A DNA stretch of 64,000 bases from Epiperipatus broadwayi (taxonomy: Eukaryota; Onychophora; Udeonychophora; Euonychophora; Peripatidae), in the NCBI GenBank assembly GCA_028023455.1, contig JAQFVV010000028.1, positions 941,501 through 1,005,500 on the forward strand. Reading direction: 5' to 3'. Positions 11,036-24,371 of this stretch are shown one piece after another. The translations under genes and the position numbers were made by a program. The notes beneath the pieces were generated by a model, which was not told the origin of the DNA, searched no databases, and worked only from the letters and a program-made list of their open reading frames with translations. How positions within the stretch are numbered: the first letter of the stretch is position 1; every line of letters starts with the position of its first letter.

Positions 11036-11760
11036 CAGTTAAAAGACACAGAAAGAATTAAATTCAACATTTATATATATATGTTAAAATAAAAATTTTC
11101 ATAGGCAACAGATATAAAGATATGGTGTTAATATTCAACCACATGTAATTGATAGGCGAATGTATTGATGTTTTGATTAGATTGCAATTTGCCATTAAAC
11201 AGGTAAGGAATATTACATTAAACATAAACTTTGTAAAAGCACTAAACAACATCACTCGAAACAGGATTAGATATTCTTTCAATAAAAATGACAATAGAAA
11301 ATTTTAAAAATATGAATAACAATAGATGAAAAAATCGGATAAAAAATTATCAGGTGTTTCATCTAGTAGGCTTTAAAATAATTCACATTTTTAAACTTTT
11401 CTATTTTTGTATTTACTGGCTAAACTTTTAATCATAATTGGCATGTTGTGGCTTGCAACATCTCTATAGCAGTGTTTCAAGTAATATTTCTTACCCAGTT
11501 GGTGAGTGTGATCTATATGAAATAACAGTAATACCATACTGTTGATTACACATAAATGAACCCTTTTATGCTATATATATATATAGTATAAGCAATATTA
11601 TCAACACATTAAGGGCTAATCATTCTTACTACGCTTATCTGCTTTGGAAACAATATTCAATAGCCTCCGATTTAAAGATTTGCAACCCAACAGACCATAA
11701 ACCATGTGGTCAATAACTATCCAATCTATGCTTTGAATGCTCTGCATAGTTAAATGCAGT
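11036..11760. other. AT-rich DNA, no gene seen
   Basis: No coding region. Short TA-rich palindromes only, for example 11570-11586. Confidence 0.45.
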
Positions 11761-11761
11761 C

Positions 11762-11860
11762 ATAAAATAGCAGATTCTGGTGCACAAGGTTCATGAATCC
11801 TGTCCAGATCTATTACTTTGGGTACTCAAACTTTTTATCAACTTCTAAGCAAAAGAACCA
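11762..11860 (+). repeat. Short dispersed repeat N, copy 1
   Basis: Shares aaggttcatgaatc, ttacttt and tactcaaact with copies at 16565-16655, 32345-32440, 47480-47560 and 48430-48515. In the 47.5-kb copy the second landmark reads AGTTCGAACTCC, close to a tRNA B box, so the family may be tRNA-related. The present copy is diverged. Confidence 0.5.
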
Positions 11861-11940
11861 TTCGATTATTATTATTATGCATATAATGGACGAATTGGAT
11901 GATTAAATTTAGACATATGAGAATCTATATCAGGTTAAAA

Positions 11941-12030
11941 GCATTGGTGGCCTAGCAGTTAGCATAGTGCCTTCCAAGCAGCTGGCCCGGGTTCGCTTCC
12001 TGTCAAACGTATTTGACATATGAAAAAGAA
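11941..12030 (+). mobile_element. tRNA-derived SINE (octopus type), copy 1
   Basis: Starts gcattggtgg and contains the A-box-like agcagttagcat and B-box-like GGTTCGCTTCC. It ends in atatgaaaaagaaaac. Matches the other copies at 21333, 40249 and, reversed, 14657, 30258 and 41990. It is diverged: the core differs from the 21-kb copy. Confidence 0.7.
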
Positions 12031-13610
12031 AACATTTATAAATAATTAGTTAACTAAAGAAAATAACCCCATTCTAAATCAATAATTAATGTTTAATTAA
12101 TCTTAGTTTCTTATTTAGCTAAACAGAAAGCACTTTAGAACCCAATGTAAGTTTTGTATCTAATGCTCAATTTTGCATTAATTATTAATTATTATTGTTT
12201 AATATGTTGACTAATAAGATGTGATCAATCTTAGAACATTATCATTCGAATACATTACCAGGACCCGTAATGAATCATTTTAAATAAAATTGCAAATGCA
12301 ATTTTACTTTTCATTTATAAATGCCCATTCATTGATTCTAATAAATGAAAAATTAAATTGTATTTGCAAGTTTGTTAAAAATGACTCGTTATGAGTCTGC
12401 TGACAAATAACTCTAGGTAACATATTTGAACGAGAATGATCCGAGATTGATTATCCTTACTACAGATTACGTATTTAAGCAGTGGCTATAAAAAATTGTT
12501 TATATGCTGTTGAAATTAACAATAACTTATACTATATATAAATTTGAGATTCAATACGAATGCACAACTGTTTGTATACATATGATTTATCGTAAGAATC
12601 TTTTACAATATATATATATACTGTATGTAAGTTTTTTGTTGTTGTAATTAATGAATTAATTATCATTTTTGTAAATTTATAAGAAAATTGTTAAAGCTTT
12701 ACGTTTTGTAAAAGAAAAATAATCTGAGATATTTAATCACCATAAATCATGGGCTGATTGATTGAAAAGAATTAATAACATATAGGAATTTATTACATTA
12801 TAAGATATGCAAATGATTTTTAATGCTCAAGTTTTGGAAGAAGCCATTTGGCTGTATGTTTTAATGAAAACCAGTATAAATATTAAAATGTCCTTTAGTT
12901 AGTTTATATATTTCTCATTGTTTTTGTTTATATATATATTACTATAATTTGATCTACACGTTTCAAATATTCTGAACACACATCTTCAACAAAATCCATT
13001 TAGATAACTACATTAATGAATATTGCTAATGATTTATTAGGCTAAAGATTATCATATCATATATATATATATATTAAAAACTTTCATTCAGTTTTCATTT
13101 ATAAAAAAAAAAAAAAAGGATTTTTTTTATTTTAAATAATACCTTTATTAACGAAATAAAATATTATTTCCATTTATATATGTGCGTGTTTTGATGGACA
13201 TACTAATATATTTCTTTTTTAATATTTCTTCATAATTTCATCATCCAAAGCCTTATAAGATGTTAATTTTTGGACCATTGGTCTTAATTGGTTTTGTGAA
13301 ATACGCTCCATTTAGTTTTTTTGCATGCTAATATTTATTCTAAGCCTTGAAATATTATTCTTGTAAGAAATATACTATATGTTATATATATTGTACTTTC
13401 ATATAAATATAATTGTCACTGCTTGCTATATCTAAAGCTCATAGTGGGTATTATATCACGTTAAATTTAATATTTGTGCATCTAAAGGTTAGCTATTTGA
13501 TTCCCATGCTAATTTAAATACTAGGTTGTGTTTGTCTAAAAACATTTAAGTATTAAAGTAGATAATAGAAATAACCCAATACATATTTACATGCTAAATT
13601 CAACCTCCCT
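12031..13610. other. AT-rich DNA, no gene seen
   Basis: Contains several short TA runs (12608-12620, 13059-13073), A and T runs near 13103-13130, and no coding region or confident repeat. Confidence 0.45.
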
Positions 13611-13611
13611 A

Positions 13612-13705
13612 ATGTCGTCTTTTTAGCAGCGCCCTCTGTGAATAAATATAAAGACTGAACTTCAAACAGATTTTAATTTATCCGTAGAGGGCGTTGCTGA
13701 AAAAT
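13612..13705. repeat. Imperfect hairpin element
   Basis: The left arm tttttagcagcgccctct pairs with the right arm agagggcgttgctgaaaaa, with an AT-rich loop of about 45 bp. It resembles a small foldback or MITE-like insertion. Family not recognised. Confidence 0.6.
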
Positions 13706-14655
13706 GTTTGGGAAAGTAATCTGCACATATTTTTGACAGTGTGTGTGCATGACTACAATTTTTTTTTATATATATAAAGCTTTCAAAACGATTTTTTATG
13801 TTAGATGTCAGAGAATTTAAAATGTAATAATTCAAAAAATTATAAATAAATAATTAAAAAATAAAATTAAACTGTGCTTCTGTATTTCTCACTTCAAATT
13901 GAGAAAACTCTTTTGTTAGTCTATGGCTTTTCTTATTTGAAAACTTTTCAATTCATCTAGAGAATATCTCTCAGTTTAAATTCTTCCAGTAAGATAATTT
14001 ATTTTTTTATTCACACTGAAACATCTAATATTTATTCTTTTAAATAACATATTTAAATATTGACAGAATAAATTCCTAGGAGTTTAAATATAATTTTACT
14101 TGAATATATTTCAATAGAATGTGAAATTTATAAATATAAAAAAAAAGAAGCATAAATGACATTTCTTCTATGATAAGATCTTTTTAAAAAATTGATTAAA
14201 AACTACCAAAAAGATAAAATATTTTACTTCTCAACAAGAATTCTATTGTTCATTATTTATAATCATAAAAAAAAAAAATCCATTTTTGCAAACTTAATCA
14301 ATGAGTTTTTTTATCCTTGAAAATATTTTCAAATTAACTGTTCTGTTGGAAAAAGAAAAAAATTCTCACTTTTTTTGTCTGTTTTTTTTTTCTTACTTTT
14401 TTTTAAACTGATCATTTTTCACAACTTTCACATTAATATGTATATAAAAGTTTTTCTTAAAACAAATCATGCCTATCAATGTCTCTGTAATGTCTACTTC
14501 AATCAATTCAAAGTCTTTTCATTGTTGGTTCCATATACTAATCAGAATAGCCATGCCTGTTTCCCTTCTATTCACTCTAACATTGTCCTGGAATAGTTGT
14601 AGTTCAGTCCACTTTTTTCCAGGTAACAGATTATTTTATAAAAAAAAATGCTTGT
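13706..14655. other. AT-rich DNA, no gene seen
   Basis: Poly-A and poly-T tracts (for example 14268-14278, 14382-14391) and weak ORFs only. The two overlapping ORFs at 14375-14726 have low-complexity translations and run into the SINE, so I do not treat them as genes. Confidence 0.45.
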
Positions 14656-14656
14656 A

Positions 14657-14775
14657 TTTTTTTCCATATGTCACAGCATCAGCCAGAAGGCGAATCTGCA
14701 ACAACTGTCTGCAAGCAACTGCTTGATTGCAAGGCTGCTGCGCTGACCTCTTGGCTAACAATGCTTGACCTTGTA
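14657..14775 (-). mobile_element. tRNA-derived SINE (octopus type), copy 2
   Basis: The reverse complement begins near caagcattgttagccaag and contains aggtcagcgcagcagcc and the B-box region. It ends in gctgtgacatatgg. Internal sequence matches the copy at 30258-30378 better than the copy at 21333, so at least two subfamilies are present. Confidence 0.7.
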
Positions 14776-15334
14776 TTTTTCAACCACAATTTGGGATGTT
14801 ATATTTAACTTGAAATAAAAGTGTGGGATATCCATAAATTAATTAATTCAATCACTAGTTTTGGTTTTTAGCCAATAAAAAAAGGAATTATTCTCATTAC
14901 ATATTCCACATTATTTTTTTCTATATTTGGAAAGTTCAAATATGATATGTTAAGGTGTTTTTTATTTGTAAACTTATATTTCTAATAATAAAGTACAATT
15001 TATCAATTCATAATATTGAATAAAGATTTTAATACTAAAATAAAATATGGAACTATTAACTCAAATTACCATTAGAGGATTGGTGGAAAAATTGAAATGT
15101 GGAAGGGTTAATATGAACAAAGAATTCCATACCTTTTTTCTGTAACTCATCAACTAACACTGGCAATTGTATATTAACTTCAAAAATTATTCCATGAAAG
15201 AAATACCATAAAGTCTTCCATGCTATTTTTAATAGTAATCAAACACTTAACAACAATATTCAGCATTGCAAAATATGACACTCAGAAATTGCAAAAAATT
15301 AAAAAAAACATTAACATATCTGCTTAATTGATAT
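14776..15334. other. AT-rich DNA, no gene seen
   Basis: No coding region or confident repeat. Confidence 0.45.
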
Positions 15335-15535
15335 AACATATAATACCAACATTCCACTCTGCTTAAACTTTAAAGCAAAATATATTTATTTATTCTTTTA
15401 CAATTTTGACTGTTCCTAGTAGAGAATAAGATCTGATGAAGACTGTTAAGAACAGTTAAAACTGGAAAAGAATAAATAAATATATTTTGCTTTAAAGTGT
15501 AAGAAGAGTGGAATGTTGGTATTATATATTATATA
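15335..15535. repeat. Hairpin repeat with hammerhead-like centre
   Basis: Arms of about 65 bp, from ataccaacattccactct with aaagcaaaatatatttattt on the left, are mirrored on the right. The centre reads ctgatga, a, gactgtt, aag, aacagtt, aaaac. This resembles CUGAUGA, a 7-bp helix II and GAAA, with one extra A and the G of GAAA lost. Probably a decayed inverted pair of a PLE-type terminal repeat. Confidence 0.6.
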
Positions 15536-15939
15536 AAAAAGGAAGACTAAGAAGGAAAGAGGAAGATAATAAATTGAAGCTTAATTGATATACTTATTCT
15601 ACCATTTTTAAGCTATGATTCTGTGTTTTAGATCTATAAACTTAATGATTGACACTGTAAAAAGTTTTTGCGCAATTTTTGATTTTGAAAAAATAGATGG
15701 TATCAATGCATTGCATAAAAACAATTCTGGATAATATGGTGATTCTAAAAAAAGTTATACATCAGTTGAAATAGATATAAGAATGTATCAAATCTCATTA
15801 TTTTTAATTACTATAAATGTTTCAGAAGTTAATAGTAGATGTTTTAGGATATATATATATGTTAAATTATATTTTTTCATAGATTTTAGTCTAATAAAAA
15901 ATGGAAATTAAAAGATTATATCCATGTAAACAGAGATAA

Positions 15940-16060
15940 CTTTTAGTTTTTGATATTGTCAGGAAGTTATCAGTTAATACAAATTGAGAATCTTCATGAA
16001 GCTAAACAAGTTTTCTCCATTAACCTATAATAGTGCTTTTGTTGGGTTCATTGAAAAACA
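15940..16060 (+). repeat. Dispersed repeat, copy 1 (partner at 61425-61548)
   Basis: Same-orientation partner at 61425-61548. Shared landmarks are tttttgatattgtcaggaa-like, tatcagt or tatcagc, attgagaatc-like, gaacaagttttct-like and ctataatag. No ORF. Confidence 0.65.
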
Positions 16061-16164
16061 AAATCCCGAAATAAATTCTTTAATATTCCATATACCAATA
16101 TGTAAAACTAAAGAGTAGCTATAGCCATTTTACATTATGGTCACCATCCCAAATAGCATTATGC

Positions 16165-16165
<1 letters not shown>

Positions 16166-16247
<82 letters not shown>
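16166..16247. repeat. (TA)n microsatellite
   Basis: About 80 bp of almost pure TA dinucleotides with one interruption near 16200. Confidence 0.95.
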
Positions 16248-16253
<6 letters not shown>

Positions 16254-16380
16254 GAAAAAGGATTTCCACCTTTAATATATGCCCTGTACTGATTTTATAA
16301 TAGCTCAAAGATTGTTGAGATATTATAGGGTAAGTATGGTGAATATATTAAAGGTGGAAATCCTTTTTCTTTAATTACAT
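16248..16380. repeat. Foldback hairpin beside the TA tract
   Basis: Left arm 16248-16282 (taattaaagaaaaagg, atttccacctttaatata) is mirrored at 16346-16378. The loop contains tgtactgattttataatagc, also found near 41410, so it is a dispersed family. Confidence 0.75.
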
Positions 16381-16564
16381 ATGATCACTGCACTTAGAAA
16401 ATAGAAATGAATATTACATATCTATATATTATAAAGAATCAATGAATAATTTAAAATTATAATATGGTTGATGCATTTTTATTTAGATCTATATCATATG
16501 TTAAATGTACCAAATAAACCAAATTGAAATGAATTATTTGAGATAATACCCTATGCAAATTGAT

Positions 16565-16655
16565 ACAGTTCTAGAGTGAAAGGCTTTGAATATTAAGGTT
16601 CATGGATTTCAGCCTGGCTCTATCATTTCCTGTACTCAAACTTCTTATGAACTCC
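16565..16655 (+). repeat. Short dispersed repeat N, copy 2
   Basis: aaggttcatggattt, then tgtactcaaacttcttatga; aligns with the copies at 11762, 32345, 47480 and 48430, all on the same strand. Confidence 0.55.
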
Positions 16656-16664
16656 TGATCACTA

Positions 16665-17012
<348 letters not shown>

Positions 17013-17959
17013 AGAGAGAGCAAGTGAGAAATTTAGTATAAATTGTAAATAACTTCATGATCAATATATATTCTATTTTTTTTTTATTGATGCTCTTATG
17101 CATAATATTTAAAATTAAATGTATGTGTACTTACTGGAAATACACATAAAATAAATATGCTGTACATACATGTGTTAGAAACATATAGAATAATCACTTT
17201 TACTTGCATTTTTTTAATTCATGCAAAAGTTTGGAATAAAATAATAGCAGTAGAGAAATTAGTGTGTGTATATTTATATGAAGAAGGATTGTAGGTAGAC
17301 AGAAGAAAGTAATGCCCCCATCACAGTTTTTATAATGCAGCTATTTATTTTTCTGAAATAAAAAGCATTAGCAGATAATTCTCAACAAAGTAAGAGCATT
17401 TATTTTATTCAAATGTTCAATTTTTTATGAATATCTTTTGGGAAATCTCTTTTTATCCATATATGTATGCACACACATACAAAAATATACAGTACAAAAT
17501 ATTATGTGAATTTATCAAAAGTTAAGATTTTGTCAACTGCTACACACAAAACATTTACAAAATTTTGCACAAACTCTTATATCTGTTAATTAAAGAAAAT
17601 TAATCTCACTTTTGTTGAAGTCTCAAGAACTTATGTGAAAGGCAAGTTTTGATTATACTAATTTGAGAATAATGTTTGACTCATTATAAATGTAAACAAA
17701 GTCTTATTTGTTTGATTGTCAGAATGAGAATTTTAACATTATTTGTGCATTAGTCAAGAGAACAGCATCCTTAATACAATTATATAGAGGTACATCTTAA
17801 AATATTCACACACCCTTTAAAATGACATATTATCAATATCTATGAATAATCAGTAGTTAAAGATCATTAGTAAACCTATAAGGATGATAAACCCATTTCA
17901 AAAGAAATGAATGTTCAGATCTCTTTTCTATCAAATGACACTCTGTTTAACCTTTTTTT
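17013..17959. other. AT-rich DNA, no gene seen
   Basis: No coding region or confident repeat. Confidence 0.45.
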
Positions 17960-18095
17960 GGTACAAATTCCAATAGACCAATTGAGTTTAAAATTTCAAC
18001 TTTTGATTGGCTAATTACAAAATCAGTAGTAAAAATATATTTATCTTCTTAAATTATATATATTTTTAGTTTAGTTTCTAAAATGTAAATAAATA
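17960..18095 (+). repeat. Dispersed repeat, copy 2 (inverted partner at 10880-11035)
   Basis: Plus-strand sequence is the inverse of 10880-11035, including gattggctaattacaaaatc and tttagtttctaaaatgtaaa. Confidence 0.6.
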
Positions 18096-19055
18096 ATTGG
18101 ACAGATTATGAAAGTAAACAATTTTTTTGAAAAACAAATTTCTATTTATAATTGATAAAAATAATATATAGTGGCAACATAAAATGTTTTTGTCATCTTC
18201 TTTCTCAATTTGTCTTCTTGTAAAACTAAATATTTTCTATTAAAACCTGAATTATTTTTTAAAATAATTAATATTTTGGAAAAAAAAAAATGTAAAAAAA
18301 AGTTAGAAATTATGTTTTCATTTTCAAAATCAAGCTGAAGATATAGAACTGTGGAAAATTGTTGACAAGCAATCTGCCATGGAGGGAATAAGAAGCTTCC
18401 CATCAGCACTTGGCAGGCAGATCATTAATATAGCATTAAATTTAAATATTATTGATTTATTAGTTCTTTAAAAAATCTGAAGGTGGCAGCATTTTTCAGT
18501 TCAGTTTTTCCTATAAAATGAATGAAAAATCAGCAAAACAACATTGAAAAATAGGAGTTAGAGAGTGAATTAAGATCATATGATATCTGAACATCAAAAG
18601 TAACAGGTTTAGTTTCATTTCAAAAGCTCTCAGGTCTGAATCTGTCATTGCCGAACATAAGATCCCAAGACATTTCAAAAAACAATTTGTGTTGGCTCAG
18701 ACTCTATATAAAACTAACATAAAAACCAACAGCATCAGATAATGAATTCATCACCTGTTAGAAAAGTAAGTTAAAAAATTAGCGTGTATATTTTGTTTTG
18801 AAATTTGTAGTTAAGTTTACAAGTCAACATAGAAAAAATATATCATTTTTATAATTTGTTTTATTATTTTAAGTATAAGAATTTGCAGAATAAAAAAATT
18901 ACCCACAATGCCATTTCACTATGATTTTTATATAAACCTCTTAAAGATCATGTATCAACATCATTATTTGTTAAAAACTAATAAATGAGAAAATGTGATT
19001 GATACAAATGCCAAAACTATAACTATTAGATGTCAAAATGATATAAAAATGTAAT
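18096..19055. other. AT-rich DNA, no gene seen
   Basis: The minus-strand ORF at 18146-18409 is AT-driven and resembles no family I know. No confident repeat. Confidence 0.45.
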
Positions 19056-19059
19056 TACA

Positions 19060-19420
19060 GTAGAACCACAATATCTGCTAGATTTTATTCCAACCCCCCC
19101 TCTCTCCAATATCGTATATAATAGCTCGTTTTGTTGAAAAGCTTTGATTACAATAAGATACATATTCTATTAAACTGCAAATATACAGTTATATTTCAGC
19201 ATGCATATGTATATAACAGATTTTTTATTATGTAAATAATATGCATATATAAGTTGAAATTATAATATAAACAAAATTTTAAAAGAATAATGTAGTTAAT
19301 AATAAAAATTATTAGAGCACATTTACCCTATATATATATGTACTATGTGTGTTCACTCTTTCACTTTCACTCTAAAAATTAAAAAAAAACTTACAGTACC
19401 ATAACATTAATTTTTAAATA
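19060..19420 (+). repeat. Dispersed repeat, copy 2 (partner at 1770-2080)
   Basis: Aligned with 1770-2080 along most of its length; see that entry for landmarks. No ORF. Confidence 0.6.
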
Positions 19421-20595
19421 AAAAGAATAACGAGATATCAGAGCTATATAACAATTAAACATACTATGAATAATATATATATTTCAATAAGCATTTTTCT
19501 CTAAGAAAATGTTAATAGCAATTTTGTTATTAGCAGATATTAGTATATTTATTTGTTTTGATGTTTTTGAAATCTATACCAGCTTCCAAGTTTATATAAT
19601 CACTTCCTATGTCTATTATTCACTTCATATTTCAGAGTAAATTCTTTAAATTTCAAACTTTCTGATGCAATAATAAGAATATTTGGCAATTCATATGTTT
19701 TGCCATTACTAAATAAATAACTTTCATTATTGTTTTTAAAAAAGAACTTTCATGCACATACAAGCTCATTAAAAGTAATGTCACGTTATATATGACTTGC
19801 TTTTTTAATTATTAAAAAAGAACTTTATAAAACTTTTAGTTTCACATATAGAAAACATTTTATTCTGCAGATACTGTATCACATCAAAGTGATGAATAAA
19901 ATATGCGTGCTTTATATACTTTAACCCCTAAAAACATTATTAATAAAATCATCAATATGTGATTCCAGATGGGAAAATGGCTGGTAATATTTTGTGAAAT
20001 TTATTAAACTTAAAAATTTTAATGATTTATTTTTTTGTTTACTTACATTTTTTTTGTATAGCATATATTTGAAGAAGCATATACTATACAGTATATATAA
20101 CAATATCACTGTATATATTTTAAAATTTTTATTAGTGTATTTTTTAGTGATAGTATTATATTGTATTTCCACTTAATAATAAATGGTAAGAGTATTAGAA
20201 TTAGTCATAATATCTTTCATAAAAATCATCATAATGTATTAATATTAATAAAAATATAAAATATTCATTGTTCTTGTACTATAGAGGTCACCACTGTCTT
20301 ACTGCACAGCATTGATCTTGATATAATTAAAGTCATTGCACTATTAATCTATTTCCCAATTGATATTATTTTTCCAATATGGGTGATTGATCATTGTAAT
20401 ATAAATTCCAAAGTATATAAAATAAATAGCCAAATGTTTTATTAATTGAGAGTTTTTAAGAAGTTTGAGAATTTGAATTGGTAAAGATTGGCTCTGATCC
20501 TTATACATTGAGATTTCAAATACTATTACCCTGCCACTGTACCAAATCATGTTGGGCTTAACCAAAATCTTACAATGCAGTTTAAATGTATATAT
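19421..20595. other. AT-rich DNA, no gene seen
   Basis: ORFs at 19921-20176 on both strands are products of AT richness. No confident repeat. Confidence 0.45.
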
Positions 20596-20598
20596 TGT

Positions 20599-21318
20599 AA
20601 TGAATAATATTTCTGTAGTGTAATTTTCACTATATCACTCTCATGCAAGGCAGGGACTGGTTTCTATCCACTTTTAACACCTTGTAGATGAGTGTAATTA
20701 TAAGCATATGCCCAAAAACATTTAAAGAAAATGTATGATCCCCAAAATGCACATTTCATGCTGAACAATCACTCATCAGTTGGCCCAGATCGCTATATCT
20801 TACATATAACTTTATCATTGTTAAGTGTATATATATGTAGCCAATGACTACAGTTTAATTGATGTGTCAAACTTTACCACCATCACAACTTTGACAGAAA
20901 CCATTTATTAGTCATTAATTAGACTAGAGATTATCTTTTTAATAAATAATATTTCTGTAATGCAATTTTCATTACACCACTTCCATACAAGGTAGGGAGA
21001 ATACTTCTATCCACATTTAACACCTTGTGCAGGGATCGATTAAACTGTAGTAAATTGGCTATCTATATATACTGAACAATAGTAAAGATATGTGTAAGGG
21101 ATTGTGATCTAGGCCAACTAATGTCTAGGCAATCATACATCTTTTTTACATGTATTTTGTCATATTTTTACAATTACGCTCTCCACAAGGTGTTAAAAGT
21201 GGGTAGAAACCAGTCCCTTGCATGAGAATGGTGTAGTGAAAATTACACTAAGAAATGTTATTCATTAAAAGAATAATCTCTAGTCTAATAAATGATTAGT
21301 AAAAATTATTAATATTCA
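20599..21318. mobile_element. Hammerhead repeat, family A: direct partial dimer plus inverted copy
   Basis: Unit 1 starts aatgaataatatttctgta at 20599 and runs through a minus-strand hammerhead (20735-20815) and agactagagattatct. At 20941 the start of the unit recurs in the same orientation, giving a period of about 342 bp. From about 21035 the sequence runs as an inverted copy to 21318, ending gtctaataaatgattagta. Direct dimer plus inverted partial copy is the classic layout of PLE insertions; calling this PLE-driven is inference. No protein encoded. Confidence 0.7.
20735..20815 (-). ncRNA. Hammerhead ribozyme, family A, weakened
   Basis: The minus strand shows CUGAUGA, GAAA and a UUGG that pairs with CCAA for helix I. 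Helix II has lost complementarity (GUGAUUGUUCAGCAU), so activity is doubtful. The outer helix I pairing GAUC with GAUC remains. Confidence 0.5.
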
Positions 21319-21332
21319 TATTGTAAACATTA

Positions 21333-21440
21333 GTCAAGCATTGGTGGTCGAGAGGTCAGCGACAGCAGCTTTACAAGCAGTTGTCCCGGGTTAGCGGGTT
21401 CGCTTCCCGGCTGATGCTATGACACATGAGAAAAAAAAAT
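21333..21440 (+). mobile_element. tRNA-derived SINE (octopus type), copy 3, with target duplication
   Basis: Starts gtcaagcattggtgg and has A-box-like GGTCGAGAGGTCAGCG, B-box-like GGTTCGCTTCC, cggctgatgctatgacaca, and an A9 tail. A 13-bp target duplication attgtaaacatta flanks it at 21320-21332 and 21441-21453, so the ends are exact. It is the cleanest copy here. It inserted just past the family A repeat. Confidence 0.9.
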
Positions 21441-21453
21441 ATTGTAAACATTA

Positions 21454-22150
21454 AATTAGCTTAACAATATATATAAGCAATGGAAACAAAAGATAAAAAA
21501 AATAGTTCCATATCACTCTACTGACAAAGAATGAAGAGTGGAATGGATCGATTTTATTTTTGACTTTCTATGAACAGGATTATTTTTCATAGCGCGAAGG
21601 GGGGGGGGAGTTGTTTACTACACTAATTACTTATCTGTAGCAACCGTTTTATGGACTATTATAATCATTCCAATTCCAAATAAATAAATAAACAAAAAAC
21701 GAGACGAGTTATACGATGACTATATAAACGAAACTGTGAATCATAAATGCGTCCACATATACACAATGCCCGCCATTTTTCTATTTATTTGATATTTTTG
21801 CAATGCTGGCTTTTAATTTTTTCAGTAGAAAACTTTTTTTTCTGCTTAAATAAATCACATAGAAGGGCTTAAACAGTGCTAAACTACTATCAATTACTAT
21901 CACAGATCATAAACTTAAAACTGCTAAAAAAAAAAAAAAAAAACTTCTGTGAGTCATCAAACCTGTCGCTTCTAATTCAAATTTTATAACAAAAGCATCG
22001 GTAGAATAGAATAATTAAATATGTTTTACCATTTGACTTTTACGAATAAACATAATTTAAAATAACAATTTACATTAATGAAATAAATAAAAGAAAGCCA
22101 CTGTTATCAAAGTATTAAAAGTTATAAATCATTAGAAGCAATAGAAAAGA
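21454..22150. other. AT-rich DNA, no gene seen
   Basis: An 11-G run sits at 21600-21610 and an A17 run at 21927-21943. No gene recognised. Confidence 0.45.
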
Positions 22151-22158
22151 ATTATAAA

Positions 22159-22371
22159 CTATTTACATCTATTGGCTTCCTCCGCTTCTTCATCTTTCAT
22201 CATTTCCAATATAATTTTATTTTTAACAGCAGGAATCTTTCCAATTACTAATCTCCACATCTGAGTTAATTTAAAGCATGAATCATCAAAATATGAATGA
22301 GCAATGTGACAGGAGGTTCTTTTCAAGGCAGCGGAGTGGAGCAGTATTCCATTCTTTTCCCCCAACATCAA
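22159..22371 (-). other. Unidentified 70-codon ORF, possible exon
   Basis: The minus-strand translation has mixed composition unlike the AT-driven ORFs around it: MMLGEKNG, CHIAHSYFDDSCFKLTQM, WRLVIGKIPAVKNKIILEMM, then an acidic tail DEEAEEANRCK and stop. I do not recognise a family. No clear splice acceptor or neighbour exon is visible. It could be a terminal exon or a transposon relic. Confidence 0.2.
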
Positions 22372-22379
22372 GGTGACAA

Positions 22380-24370
22380 GAAATTGTCAATATACTTTCT
22401 ATCTCATTAAAATGACTTTAGTTTGATTAAACCATTCTGCAATTTAATGAAAATAATTTCTAATCTTATTGATTTCTATTAAATTGCAGACTTTCATTTT
22501 AAGAATTGAATAAAATCATTTTAATGTAAAGTTGTTGTTTTTTTCCTCCACTACCAATTTTAAGGCAGTAAAAAAAAAAAAAAACCTTTAAAAAACCAAT
22601 TTCACGAGTTTGGTAAATAAAATATATTTAATTGTTAATATTACGTACACATTTATAAAATCGAAAAGAGATAAAATTATATGATATATTTGTACACACA
22701 TATATATACTCTTAAAAATTAAATTATATATATGTTGAATATTCAGTTTCAGATTTATAAAATAAAAATAAAAACATATAAATATAGATATCGATTGTCT
22801 GAAGATTTGTGACGACAGAATTTTACATGCAATTCTACGTTAAACTATTTTCGTCATTTAATTAAATTATTAAATATTTTTATAATAATTCTACGTTTTT
22901 TTCTACTTTTCTAAATACATTCAACTGTTATTAATAACACACAGATCAATACAGAACCGATTTCAAGTGCTATTACGACTCTTCAGACGACATCTAACAT
23001 GATAAATTATTCTTCTGATTTTTAGATTTGTGATCAATGAATTAAGGTAAAGCCCAAATTTAGGTTTTGACAGAATAGTCTAATTGCTTATAATATTACT
23101 TTAAATTCAGTCTTCATAAATCTAAATGTTACTAATTTAATTCCCATGCTAACTATCACTGGTTAGGCAAGTAACAATCGAAAAAGTTGAATGTATTTTA
23201 AAAAATACGAAGTAGCAAATTTTTAAAAATAATGTTTAATTATTCAAGTAGATAATGGAAATTTTATGTGTATATTTTTTTAAATGAGAAGGCTGAAGAC
23301 AGGTTTATAAATTCTAAATAGTCTTCTTACAAAAATACTGTGATCACAAAGCACAAGTCATGGCAACTTGCCACTACTTTCAATAAACATTACGCACAGA
23401 TATACTCACACACTTATATGCATATACTTAAGTTTTCTGGCATTCTTGCTGTGTCTTTTTAAACCGCTGTGGTCCTCTGTGATGACCTCTGAATGCTCCA
23501 TCTTATTATTAAACTCCTTTTTTTAGTTACTGAATGTATTCTACTTCTCAGACTTTTTCACAATATACAATATGGCAGGTATATAAATTCAGTTTGTTAT
23601 ATTGCTTGCAAATTTTCCAAGTTACTCTTCCAAATCTTTTTATAAATGACAATATCATTGTGAATCCTTTTACATATACATTTTTAATGTATAATGATAC
23701 ATTTTTAATTAGTTCTATTTTAGCTTCTGAATTTAGTGGCAGATAAAATAATTATGTAATTGTTTGAAATTTAATTCAGCCTACATAATTGTTAGATAGG
23801 TGGTAGAATAAAGAACTTAACCATTAAGTGGTTGTTTTTTACCACTAGGGTAGCTACTATCTTTCTGTTTTATTTGTGAATGAAATAAAAATTATTTTGC
23901 ATTATAACTATTTTTTTTAACAAATGAAAAAAAAAAGAATGCAAACTAAAATCTAAAATATTAACTTTGGAAAAAAAAAAACTAATAAACAGTAAGAAAT
24001 AAACAAAATAACAGCCTTTTTTTGAAAAAACAATAAGAAAATATTTGTCAAGATACAGTTTAGATTTGATATCACTTAAATATTTATGTCATTTCTGTTA
24101 GAAAGCAAATATATTATAATAAAATCTCAATGCAAACATTAAATATTTATAAAGAAACAAATATTTAATAATTTTACCAAAAACAATAACAAACAAATAA
24201 AGAAATAGGCTGCAAATCTATTTATGGTTTAATTATTTCATAAAAGTTAGCATAGTTGCCACTGATTCATTTGAAATTAAAATTTCTTTGTCTTCTTGTT
24301 AAAATTGCAGAAAAATCAAATGAACTTTGTATATATACCAATACCATCATTCTCTATGACTTGAGTTCCT
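22380..24370. other. AT-rich DNA, no gene seen
   Basis: Includes a decayed palindromic patch near 22400-22520 and several A and T runs. The ORF at 23534-23746 is not recognisable as a gene. Confidence 0.4.
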
Positions 24371-24371
24371 T

